A DNA stretch of 64,000 bases from an uncultured Ellagibacter sp. (lineage in GTDB: Bacteria; Actinomycetota; Coriobacteriia; Coriobacteriales; Eggerthellaceae): assembly GCF_934643285.1 (NCBI RefSeq), contig NZ_CAKUBT010000006.1, forward strand, positions 37,583 through 101,582, given 5' to 3'. The notes below the pieces were generated by a model that saw only the letters and a list, made by a program, of their open reading frames with translations, ran no database searches and had not been told where the DNA came from. A program made the position numbers and the translations under genes. Below, in pieces: positions 34,020 through 42,210 of this stretch (position 1 is the stretch's first letter; the number at the start of each line of letters is the position of its first letter).

Positions 34020-35945
34020 AGCCTCGTACACCGCAGTCGTGATGTTGGAAGGACGCACTGCATCACCGACGATGCGCACGAACGGCGCCGCATCCCGCAG
34101 GGCGTCCGCGACATCGCTGCGCGAGCGCTGGCCGATGGCGCAAATCACCGTGTCACCAGGAACAAGGTGCTCCTTCCCCTCCCCGTCCGCAACGACAAGG
34201 CCACCACGCTCCACGCGCACACCGCGGGCGTTCAGGTTGACGTCAATGCCCGCGCGCTCGACTTCCGCAAGCAAGATGGGCCTATGCCGGATATTGGCGT
34301 CGATGGCAAGCCCGTCGCACATCTCGACGATGTGCGCACGCCTGCCAAGTCGCACCTGGTTGATCGCGCATTCGCAGCCCGTCAGCCCACCGCCAAGAAC
34401 GACAACCTCATCCCCCGGTTGCTCGCCTTCCAGGTACAGGTCGTCGATCGAGAGCACGCGCGCACCCTCTTCGACGGGAAGCGGCATCGGAATCGGAGCC
34501 GACCCTACGGCGACAATCACCGCATCGGCCGCAATCCTCTCCGCGAATGCCGCGTCGACCTCGGTGTTCAGGCGGATATCCACCCCAAGGCGATCGAGCA
34601 GGTGCGCGTAGGTGCGCCCCAGCCCATACATGTCGCGCTTGAAGGGCAGTGCCGCCTCAGTGCGCAGGATGCCACCGAGCTCGCCCTCGCGCTCGCACAG
34701 GACGACGTCGTGCCCGCGACGGGCCGCCGTTGCCGCGGCGGCCATGCCAGCAATGCCGCCGCCCACGACGAGCACCTTGCGCGAACGGGGCGAGCGCGCG
34801 ATGTCCATCCCCTCGAATTCGCGTCCGATGAGCGGGTTCACCGCGCAGCGGCGCGTTTGCGTCACGGCACGCTCGGCCATGCACACGTAGCAGCGAAGGC
34901 ATTTCACCACATCGTCGCCGCGATTCGCCATCACCTTCGCGGGGAGCTCGGGGTCGGCCAGAAGCCCGCGCGCCATGGCGACGGCGTCGGCCTGACCGCT
35001 CGCGATGATTTCCTCCATCTGCGCGGGGTCGGAAAGCCCGCCGATCGCCACGACAGGAATGCTCACGTGCTTCTTGATCTCGGCCGCGAGATGCACGTTG
35101 CAACCGTGGTCGCGGAACATCGACGGGTGCGTGATCGAGAAGCCAAATTGATAGGACCCTGCCGATACATGCATGAGGTCGACCAGATCCTCGAGCGCAT
35201 GGGCGATGCGGGCGCCCTCGGCCACATCGTAGCCGCCCTCGAAAAGCTCGGCTCCGCTTATGCGCAGCTCAATGGGGAATCCGGGGCCAACGGCGCTGCG
35301 CACCGAAGCGAGCACCTCGCGCGCGAAGCGGATGCGGTTCTCAAGCGGCCCGCCGTATTCGTCCTCACGCTTATTGAAGTAGGGGGAGAGGAACTGGTTG
35401 ATCAGCCAGCCGTGCCCCGCATGCACCATGACCATCTGGAAGCCGGCACGCTTCGCGAGCGCAGCCGCCTCACCATATGCTGCAACGATGCTCGCAATCT
35501 GCTCATGGGAAAGCGCGCGCACGGGCATGCCGTCGGGGCGCACGCCATCGGAGGGCCCCCACTGGCACAGATCGCCCTTCTTCTCCTTGTCGACCATATA
35601 GGTGCCGGCATACTGCCCCGAATGCGAAAGCTCGATGGATGCGACCGCGCCGTGACGTTTGATCGCGTCGGCAAGGTAGGTGAAGGCGCCGAGCTGACCG
35701 GGCGTCTTCAGCGACAGCCGCAACATTTGCGAGCCGTCGGTTTCGGGATGGACCACCAGCTCGCTCACGGTAACGACAGCAGCACCGCCCTTTGCGCGCA
35801 GCTCGTAGAATCCCTGGGTGCGCGGCCCGGGCGTGCCCTCCGCCGTAATGTCGGTCGCGCCCATCGGCGCAGATAACATGCGGTTTCGAAGCGTCAGGCG
35901 CCCCACCGTAAGCGGCGCACACAGATGCGGATAATCTCGCTTCAT
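33996..35945 (-). CDS. NADH:flavin oxidoreductase / 2,4-dienoyl-CoA reductase-like
   Basis: 649 aa from ATG 35945 behind GGGGAG. Residues 1 to about 350 are an Old Yellow Enzyme FMN barrel (RNRMLSAPMG, HAGHGWLINQFLSPYFNKR), followed by the cluster cysteines (KCLRCYVCMAERA...RCAVNP) for a [4Fe-4S] centre. The C-terminal part has an FAD motif VVGGGIAGMAAA and an NAD motif VVLGGGLTGCECA. This is the FadH/TMADH/bile-acid BaiCD/BaiH architecture. In gut anaerobes such enzymes reduce enoates, including bile-acid or phenylacrylate-type substrates; the substrate here is not known. Confidence 0.93.
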   Translation of the reverse strand: MKRDYPHLCAPLTVGRLTLRNRMLSAPMGATDITAEGTPGPRTQGFYELRAKGGAAVVTVSELVVHPETDGSQMLRLSLKTPGQLGAFTYLADAIKRHGAVASIELSHSGQYAGTYMVDKEKKGDLCQWGPSDGVRPDGMPVRALSHEQIASIVAAYGEAAALAKRAGFQMVMVHAGHGWLINQFLSPYFNKREDEYGGPLENRIRFAREVLASVRSAVGPGFPIELRISGAELFEGGYDVAEGARIAHALEDLVDLMHVSAGSYQFGFSITHPSMFRDHGCNVHLAAEIKKHVSIPVVAIGGLSDPAQMEEIIASGQADAVAMARGLLADPELPAKVMANRGDDVVKCLRCYVCMAERAVTQTRRCAVNPLIGREFEGMDIARSPRSRKVLVVGGGIAGMAAAATAARRGHDVVLCEREGELGGILRTEAALPFKRDMYGLGRTYAHLLDRLGVDIRLNTEVDAAFAERIAADAVIVAVGSAPIPMPLPVEEGARVLSIDDLYLEGEQPGDEVVVLGGGLTGCECAINQVRLGRRAHIVEMCDGLAIDANIRHRPILLAEVERAGIDVNLNARGVRVERGGLVVADGEGKEHLVPGDTVICAIGQRSRSDVADALRDAAPFVRIVGDAVRPSNITTAVYEAYHAALDI

Positions 35946-36112
35946 CGAACTCCCCTTCTTATCGAAAATCTCTCTCCGCCGCGCTGACCGAGCGCTTGCA
36001 TCGCGCGGACCAGGCTGGCCGCCAGTCGCGCCCACGAGTTGCATCTCGCGGGCCGTATCGCGCTGGTCACCGGATCCCACACGATTGCACCCGGCAAGCG
36101 CGACGAGCGGGT

Positions 36113-36140
36113 GCGGCGCCCCTCCCCTTTCGGGCGCCGC
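36113..36140 (-). terminator. Hairpin after glmU
   Basis: GCGGCGCCC / GGGCGCCGC 9-bp arms, 20 nt beyond the glmU stop; no U-tract. Confidence 0.4.
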
Positions 36141-36159
36141 CTTCCAAGCACTGCGCAGT

Positions 36160-37527
36160 CTAGTTCGACGGATGGTGCTTTTCAACCCAGCCTTCGTGGT
36201 TTTCCTGACGACCACGGGCGATAGCGAGCGCGCCGTCGGGCACGTCCTTCGTGATGACGGAGCCCGCAGCAACGAGCGTGTTAGCGCCCACGTTCACGGG
36301 AGCCACCATCATGGTGTCGCTGCCGATGAAGGCACCGTCGCCAATGGTGGTCGGCCACTTCTTAGCGCCATCGTAGTTGCAGGTGATCGAGCCAGCGCCG
36401 ACGTTCACGCCCTCGCCGAGCGTCGCGTCGCCGATGTAGCTCAGGTGAGGAACCTTGCTACCGCGGCCGATCGTAGACTTCTTGATTTCCACATGAGTGC
36501 CGGCTTTCGCACCCTCGCACAGGTGCGCGCCGGGGCGCAGGTACGCGCGCGGACCGCACGTGGCCTCATCGTCGATGCGCGCCTCGATCGCGACCGTCTC
36601 GTCGATCGTGCAGCCCGAGCCGACGACGGTGTCGGTCAGGCGCGTGTTCGGGCCGATGACGGAATCCTCCCCTACCTGGGTTTTTCCCAAGAGGAAGGTC
36701 TGCGGGAGAAGCTCAACATCGGGCGCGATCTCCACGTCGGGGCCGATCCACACCGAGGACGGATCCCACATGGTGACGCCCGCCGCCATGTGCTCCTTGT
36801 TGATGCGCGACTGCAGGGCGCACGTCGCCGCGGCCAGCTGGACACGCGAGTTCACGCCGAGGCACTCGGAGACGTCGCTTGCGGGAAGCGCAAGCACGTC
36901 GCGCCCGGCGCTGCGGCAAATCTCGAGCACGTCGGTCAGGTAGAACTCGCCCTGCGCGTTGTCGCTTCCCACCTGCTCGAGCGCCTCGAAAAGCGCCTGC
37001 GCGTCGAAGCAGTAGAAGCCGGAGTTGCATTCGGTGACGGCGGCCTCGGCGGCGTTCGCATCCTTCTGCTCGACGATACGCTCGACGCGCCCTTCGCCGT
37101 CGCGGATGATGCGCCCGTAGCCGAACGGGTCGTCGAGCTCCATGGTGAGCACCACGACCGCCGCGTTCGAGCGGGCGCGCATGTCGGCGAGCTCGCGAAT
37201 GGTATCGGGCGTGATGAGCGGGCAGTCGCCCGACAGCACGAGCAGCGAGCCGTCGAAGCCGGCAAGCGCATCCTTGCAGGTGAGCACCGCGTCGGCCGTG
37301 CCGCGTTGCGCCTTCTGCACGACGACCTCGGTGTCGGACACCAAAGGCTCCACGATCTCGCGAGCGTGCCCCACCACCGACACGATGCGATCGGCGCCGG
37401 CTTCGCGCGCGGCGTCAACGACCCAGCGAACGAGCGGCTTGCCGAGAATCTCGTGCGCGACCTTGGGTTTTTTCGACTTCATACGAGTTCCCGCACCTGC
37501 GGCGAGCACGATGGCGGCAGTATTCAT
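36160..37527 (-). CDS. glmU: Bifunctional UDP-N-acetylglucosamine pyrophosphorylase / glucosamine-1-P N-acetyltransferase
   Basis: 455 aa from ATG 37527 behind GGAAGG. The N-terminal uridylyltransferase has LAAGAGTRMKSKKPKVAH and QRGTADAVL, and the C-terminal left-handed beta-helix has repeated hexapeptides with catalytic CNYDGAKKWPT. It supplies UDP-GlcNAc for peptidoglycan and glycolipids. Confidence 0.97.
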   Translation of the reverse strand: MNTAAIVLAAGAGTRMKSKKPKVAHEILGKPLVRWVVDAAREAGADRIVSVVGHAREIVEPLVSDTEVVVQKAQRGTADAVLTCKDALAGFDGSLLVLSGDCPLITPDTIRELADMRARSNAAVVVLTMELDDPFGYGRIIRDGEGRVERIVEQKDANAAEAAVTECNSGFYCFDAQALFEALEQVGSDNAQGEFYLTDVLEICRSAGRDVLALPASDVSECLGVNSRVQLAAATCALQSRINKEHMAAGVTMWDPSSVWIGPDVEIAPDVELLPQTFLLGKTQVGEDSVIGPNTRLTDTVVGSGCTIDETVAIEARIDDEATCGPRAYLRPGAHLCEGAKAGTHVEIKKSTIGRGSKVPHLSYIGDATLGEGVNVGAGSITCNYDGAKKWPTTIGDGAFIGSDTMMVAPVNVGANTLVAAGSVITKDVPDGALAIARGRQENHEGWVEKHHPSN

Positions 37528-38014
37528 TGAAACGACCTTCCGATTGGTTGAAAAATGCCAGGAAAAGTATAGCGCAACCCGAAACTGACGCGTTCCCGCA
37601 GGCTGCAGGCTCACTGGTATACCATCAAAGATAATCGCTCATCGAGCACAGCGGCCGCTTGCACGCCTTCGCGCACAACCCCCTTGACCGCGAAGGCGCC
37701 CGAGATGGCAACATATCCCTCGAAGGGCTGGGGACGCACGCCCCCTTCTGCCGCCCTTCCCATTTCTGCTTTGCAACGCGCGAGGGCGCGGAATTCTGCT
37801 TGCAAAGGATCATCAAGACGAGAACGCCATAGCACAGACGCATATTCGGATTCCGACCAGAGCGCACAGCCCCGCGAGCGCGCCTCGATCTATCGCCTCT
37901 TCTCCGCGCTCCTCGCGAAAAAGCCCTCTGCCGAGTGCTTGGCGCAGGCGGCGAACCTCGCGCCCACCGTCCAAGGGGAGCTGGGGGAATACTTCGCGTC
38001 GCTTCGCGGCGGCG
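37528..38014. other. Intergenic region, 487 bp, probable gene remnants
   Basis: Besides the TorD-like fragment (37830-38031, plus strand) there is a minus-strand frame at 37611-37835 with protein-like composition but no ribosome site and no recognised family. The region looks like decayed coding DNA between nhaA and glmU. Confidence 0.4.
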
Positions 38015-38031
38015 CTAGCGCTTCTCCTTGA
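37830..38031 (+). pseudogene. Possible TorD-like chaperone remnant
   Basis: The plus-strand frame encodes ERASIYRLFSALLAKKPSAE and then stops after about 60 residues. This resembles the N-terminus of TorD/DmsD-type molybdoenzyme chaperones (R-x-x-x-Y-x-L-L-A-x-L), which are normally about 200 aa. Its 3' end runs into the 3' end of nhaA. No start with a ribosome site is seen. Confidence 0.35.
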
Positions 38032-39655
38032 GGGAGACCGCCACTTCCGCAATGCCCTCGCACCCTGTAAGAGCCTGCTCCACCTCGCGAATAACCTCGG
38101 GATCGTCGATTTCGCGAAGGAGCCTCTCGGATGCGGCGTTGGCTTCCTCGCCCGCAGTCTGGCGATGCATCTCGCTCGGGCCGAGAGACATGAAGGCCAC
38201 GCCCTGCTTCTGTGCCGACTTCGCCTGCACCGCGAGCAGCGAGAAGCCCGCAACGCCCGCGACGAGCGAGGCTAAAAGGATGCCGAGCTTCGCCGCGGCG
38301 ATTGTGGCCGCATCGACGTAGGCCAGGTTCGCCACAAAGATTGCCATCGTGAAGCCGACGCCGCCCAAAACCGCCGCGCCGAGCATATGCATCCAGGTCA
38401 CGTTCTCAGGCAGGCTCGCCGCCCTCAGCTTCACCACAAGGAAGCTCGCTGCCATAATGCCAAGCGGCTTGCCCACCACCAGGCCGAAGAACGCACCGAG
38501 CAGCGCCGGGTTCGAGAACAGGGCGCCCAAATCGCTGCCCGCAAGCCCGACGCTCGCGTTCGTGAGCGCGAACAGGGGCAGAATCGCGAAATACACCCAG
38601 GGATAGAGCAGGTGCTCCAAACGCGTCGCCGGGGGCACGACCTGCTTCGATACGCGCGCCAGCGAGGAGACCGTCTTCAGGTAATCCTCCTGCCCGATGA
38701 CGGGTTCCTGCGCGTTGAAGGCGCTCTTCGCCTCGACGACGCGCTCGCCCGACCAGCGGATGAAGCTCTTCACGTTCACGCGTGACCCGGAGGGAATCGC
38801 AAACGCAAGCAGTACGCCGGCGATGGTCGAGTGCACTCCCGACATGAACATGCAGTACCACAACACGGCCCCCACCAGCAGATACGCATACAACGAGAAC
38901 ACGTGGCGCTTGTTCATGAGCAAAAGCGCGCAAAAGACGACCGTCGCGCAGCCAAGCCACGGCAAAGACGGCGCCTGCCCGTAGAACACCGCGATGACGA
39001 TGATCGCGATGATGTCGTCGGCGACGGCCAAGGTGCTCAGGAACACGCGCACCCCGTTCGGCACGCGGTTGCCGAGAAGCGCCAAGATTCCCAGCGCGAA
39101 CGCGATGTCGGTTGCCGTCGGGACGCCCCAACCGCCCGCCGTGTCGGGATTGCCCACGTTGAGCGCAGAGTAGACGGCAACGGGCACGAGCACACCGCCC
39201 ACCGCAGCGACGATGGGAAGAATCGCCTGGCGGATGTTCGTCAGCTCGCCCACCGTCATCTCGTATTTGATTTCCAAGCCCACGAGCAGGAAAAACACTG
39301 CCATGAGCACGTCGTTGATAACATGCGAGAGCGGCATCGTCGCCTGCGTCTGCCCGAACACGAAGCCGACGTCGGTGTGCCAGAAATGGGAGAAGGCGTC
39401 GGCGACGGGAGAGTTCGCCACCACAAGCGCCGCGATCGCCGCGAGGAGCATCGCACCCGCAGCCTTCGTGGACGAGCTCGTGAACTGGATGAGCTTGCGA
39501 TAGCGGGCCTGATGGCGCTGAACCTCGCTGATGTAGATGCGCCCCGGATCGGGGTTTTGCGCGCTGGGGTGCTCGGGTGCTGCAGGCGCATCGAGAGCCA
39601 CGCCTTCCGCAGAGCGCTCTTCTTTGTGCGCAGATGAGGCGCAATGTTCGGTCAT
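38015..39655 (-). CDS. nhaA: Na+/H+ antiporter NhaA
   Basis: 546 aa. About 12 membrane segments lie between residues 60 and 470, with the ion-binding Asp pair in LAVADDIIAI and the TDIAFALGIL motif. It expels Na+ in exchange for protons. A 60-residue polar N-terminus and a 70-residue charged C-terminal tail exceed the usual length of about 390-440; the region near 300-350 also contains a longer loop. Confidence 0.95.
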   Translation of the reverse strand: MTEHCASSAHKEERSAEGVALDAPAAPEHPSAQNPDPGRIYISEVQRHQARYRKLIQFTSSSTKAAGAMLLAAIAALVVANSPVADAFSHFWHTDVGFVFGQTQATMPLSHVINDVLMAVFFLLVGLEIKYEMTVGELTNIRQAILPIVAAVGGVLVPVAVYSALNVGNPDTAGGWGVPTATDIAFALGILALLGNRVPNGVRVFLSTLAVADDIIAIIVIAVFYGQAPSLPWLGCATVVFCALLLMNKRHVFSLYAYLLVGAVLWYCMFMSGVHSTIAGVLLAFAIPSGSRVNVKSFIRWSGERVVEAKSAFNAQEPVIGQEDYLKTVSSLARVSKQVVPPATRLEHLLYPWVYFAILPLFALTNASVGLAGSDLGALFSNPALLGAFFGLVVGKPLGIMAASFLVVKLRAASLPENVTWMHMLGAAVLGGVGFTMAIFVANLAYVDAATIAAAKLGILLASLVAGVAGFSLLAVQAKSAQKQGVAFMSLGPSEMHRQTAGEEANAASERLLREIDDPEVIREVEQALTGCEGIAEVAVSLKEKR

Positions 39656-39963
39656 GGGGAATCCAATCTATGCGCGAATAGCGCATACCACGGGGTCGGG
39701 CGTTTGCTGCATTATCCCTCAAATAACGGGTTCTTAACTTGCAAAACCCCCTTTCACCTGCGAATGTAAGCGAAGCGTTGCCAAAACGGTCGCAAATACT
39801 CATCTCCCCCGACGCCGTTTTGCGCTATGCTGTTCCTATCAGCTTCGAGGTAAGGAGCCAACATGTTCCATGCAGACGGGTATCGAAATCGCAGATAAAC
39901 CCGCATGGACAGGGGCATCCTCCCAGGCTGTTTTTTATTCGCCACGATTGTGAGGTGGTAACT
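39656..39963. other. Intergenic region, 308 bp
   Basis: Divergent promoter region between nhaA and hpf. It contains a CAAAACGG/CCGTTTTG inverted repeat (39782-39789 with 39815-39822) just before a TATGCT -10-like box at 39825-39830. No gene was found. Confidence 0.45.
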
Positions 39964-40542
39964 ATGAGCATTACCGTATCCGGCCGCAAAATGCCTGTAA
40001 CCGACGCGCTGCGCGCCTATGCCGAGGAGAAAATCGGCAACTCGATGAAGGTCATGGATATCGACCCCCTCAACGCCGAAGTCGTCCTGAGCAAAGAGAA
40101 GAACCCGGCGAACCCCTGCCCCGACACCTGCGAAGTCACGCTGCGCACGAAGGGCCACATCATCCGCGTGGAAGAGCACGAAGACGATATGTACGCGGCC
40201 ATCGACGTCGCCGCGGCGAAGGTGCTGCGCCAGCTGCGCAAGTACAAGACGCGTGTCATCGATCGCAAAACCCGCAACAGCGAGAAAACCGTTGACGCCT
40301 CGCCCATTCCCGTCTCCGAAGGAGAACTCGACCTCGACGGGCTTATGAGCGAGCTGTCCGACGACGAGGTCGTGCGCGTGAAGGAAATCGAGTTCGCGCC
40401 GCTCACCGAGGAAGAAGCACTCGTGCAAATCGACCTTCTGGGCCACGATTTCTTCGCTTACACCGATCGCGACACGAACTTGGTGAATGTTCTTTACCGT
40501 CGCGACAATGGAGGTTACGGCCTTTTGAAGCAGAAGGAGTAG
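39964..40542 (+). CDS. hpf: Long-form ribosome hibernation promoting factor
   Basis: 192 aa from ATG 39964 behind GAGGTGG. The N-terminal S30AE domain (ITVSGRKMPVTDALRAYAEEKIG) binds the 30S subunit; the C-terminal domain (VVRVKEIEFAPLTEEEALVQIDLLGHDFFAY...VLYRRDNGGYGLL) drives 100S dimer formation. It inactivates ribosomes in stationary phase. acpP follows 50 bp downstream. Confidence 0.96.
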   Translation: MSITVSGRKMPVTDALRAYAEEKIGNSMKVMDIDPLNAEVVLSKEKNPANPCPDTCEVTLRTKGHIIRVEEHEDDMYAAIDVAAAKVLRQLRKYKTRVIDRKTRNSEKTVDASPIPVSEGELDLDGLMSELSDDEVVRVKEIEFAPLTEEEALVQIDLLGHDFFAYTDRDTNLVNVLYRRDNGGYGLLKQKE

Positions 40543-40592
40543 CGATAGGGTACAATACCTTCGCTAGTTCACTGTGAGAAAGGATGCCTTCA

Positions 40593-40811
40593 ATGGCTAC
40601 GCTTGATACCGTTAAAGAAGTTCTCGAATCGAACCTCGACATCGACCCCGAGAACGTGACCGAAGACGCCACCTTCGAGGACCTGGGAATCGACTCCCTG
40701 GACATGGTCGAGCTCATCTGCGATCTCGAGGAGAAGTGCAGCGTCGACTTCGGCGAGCCGGAAGGCCTCACCACCGTCGGTGACCTCGTCGAGTACATCG
40801 ACAACCTGTAA
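40593..40811 (+). CDS. acpP: Acyl carrier protein
   Basis: 72 aa from ATG 40593; AAAGG is spaced for it, while an in-frame ATG at 40584 would overlap that site. The phosphopantetheine serine is in GIDSLDMVEL. No fatty-acid synthesis genes adjoin it, so it is a stand-alone acpP. Confidence 0.95.
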   Translation: MATLDTVKEVLESNLDIDPENVTEDATFEDLGIDSLDMVELICDLEEKCSVDFGEPEGLTTVGDLVEYIDNL

Positions 40812-40829
40812 GGTTTCACCATCGCAACG

Positions 40830-40862
40830 AAAGAGCCCGCATCTGCGGGCTCTTTTCTTTTT
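40830..40862 (+). terminator. Rho-independent terminator of hpf-acpP
   Basis: AAAGAGCCCGC atct GCGGGCTCTTTT followed by CTTTTT; textbook structure. Confidence 0.95.
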
Positions 40863-40967
40863 GGGGAATGCGCGGCGGAGCGAAAACGCGTACGGCAACG
40901 GGAAAACGCGAGGGCACGCACAGTGGCCACAGCGAAACGCGAGGACACGCGCGGTGACTTCGACAAG

Positions 40968-41001
40968 ATGCCGCTGACGCGCACGCCCGCGTCAGCGGCA
41001 T
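40968..41001 (-). terminator. Terminator of the cydAB operon
   Basis: Perfect 14-bp arms ATGCCGCTGACGCG / CGCGTCAGCGGCAT with a 6-nt loop, 2 nt after the stop of the small membrane protein. It lacks a U-tract. Confidence 0.6.
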
Positions 41002-41003
41002 GC

Positions 41004-41183
41004 TTACGAGCGATCGCGGCGGGAAAGCCATGCGAGCACGGCGGCAGCCGCGACGAGCAGGCAGATCGTCGCCACGCGTCCGACGCTTAAAGGCTGGTAT
41101 CCCACAGCGAAGATGCCTACCCCGAACGCCGCCAGGACCACGCAAAGGACGGAGAGCCATTTCAGGTAGTGTTTCCTCTCCAT
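41004..41183 (-). CDS. Small two-span membrane protein coupled to cydB
   Basis: A 59-aa ORF (MERKHYLKWLSVL...AWLSRRDRS) starts 1 nt after the cydB stop (TAG-C-ATG) and ends just before the operon terminator. Two hydrophobic helices (about 9-27 and 37-54) are joined by a short GYQPLSVGR loop, with positive N- and C-termini that predict both ends inside. Known bd-oxidase accessory peptides (CydX, about 37 aa; CydY/CydZ/CydS types) are usually single-span, so this may be a new type or an assembly factor. The position and terminator support a real gene. Confidence 0.75.
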   Translation of the reverse strand: MERKHYLKWLSVLCVVLAAFGVGIFAVGYQPLSVGRVATICLLVAAAAVLAWLSRRDRS

Positions 41184-41184
41184 G

Positions 41185-42210
41185 CTACGCCACGTCTTCC
41201 TCGCTCAAGCGGCCGCGGAACGTGCGGTAGACGATGACGTGGTACACCAGCACGAGCGGCACGCCGATGCACGCGATGCCCGTCATCCAAGCAAGGGAAA
41301 TCTCCGAGGATGCTGCGGTCGCCGCGGTGATCGAGGCGCCCACGCCAGCGGGATCGGCAACGACGAGCGTCGGGAACATCGACGTCGCCAGAAGCCCGAT
41401 AAGGCAGACCGCGCCTGCGGACTGGGCGAGAAACGCACCCAAGTCGCTCCCCTTCGCGCGGCCCAGGTATATCGACACGATGAGAGCGATTGCGAAGAGT
41501 ACGGCAAACACGCAGGCCACAGGCCACATTGCGGGCTCAATAGCGGGACGGATGACCCCGAGCGTCATAACACCGCAGACCGCGAACAGCACGAGCGTCA
41601 CAATCTGCAGAATGCCTCCGAGTTTGCGCGCCCGCGCACGAAGATCGCTTCCCTCGGGCGTTTTAAGCGCGATCCACAAGCATCCCGCCGTCAGGCACAT
41701 CGCGAAACCGAGAAGCCCGACAAGCAGCGTGTACGGGGTGATGAGCCCCAGAAGCGGGACACCCGAGTAATCCCCGTTCGCCGCCATGGGAATACCCGCG
41801 AACGCATTGCCCACGGCAACCCCGAGCAGAAGCGCCGGTAGGAACGATCCCACGATGAAGCACACGTCCCACACGCGCGACCAGCTGGCGTCATGGGCAC
41901 GGAACTCAAGCGAAACGGCGCGCACGATAAGCCCGAAGAGCACAAGCATCACCGCGAGGTAGAAGCCCGAGAACGTCGTGGCGTATGCTGCGGGGAACGC
42001 CGCGAACAACGCACCGCCCGCCGTGAGCAGCCAAACCTCGTTGCCATCCCACACAGGGCCGATGCTGCGGCGGATATACGCGCGCTCAGTCTCGTTCTTC
42101 GCAAGGACCGGGTAGAGCACGCCCGCGCCCAAGTCGAATCCGTCGAGCACGAAATAGCCCGCGATCAGCACGAAGATCAGGAAGAACCACAGTATCTGAA
42201 GAATTGTCAT
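41185..42210 (-). CDS. cydB: Cytochrome bd ubiquinol/menaquinol oxidase subunit II
   Basis: 341 aa with about nine membrane segments (the LDGFDLGAGVLYP motif and WDGNEVWLLTAGG near the N-terminus). It pairs with CydA; the start overlaps the cydA stop by 1 bp (TAATG). It is followed at once by a coupled micropeptide gene. Confidence 0.97.
   Translation of the reverse strand: MTILQILWFFLIFVLIAGYFVLDGFDLGAGVLYPVLAKNETERAYIRRSIGPVWDGNEVWLLTAGGALFAAFPAAYATTFSGFYLAVMLVLFGLIVRAVSLEFRAHDASWSRVWDVCFIVGSFLPALLLGVAVGNAFAGIPMAANGDYSGVPLLGLITPYTLLVGLLGFAMCLTAGCLWIALKTPEGSDLRARARKLGGILQIVTLVLFAVCGVMTLGVIRPAIEPAMWPVACVFAVLFAIALIVSIYLGRAKGSDLGAFLAQSAGAVCLIGLLATSMFPTLVVADPAGVGASITAATAASSEISLAWMTGIACIGVPLVLVYHVIVYRTFRGRLSEEDVA

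Noticed and set aside
37611..37835. Minus-strand frame downstream of glmU's promoter
   Set aside because: Protein-like composition but no start signal, no known family and a decayed setting; noted only as a possible remnant.
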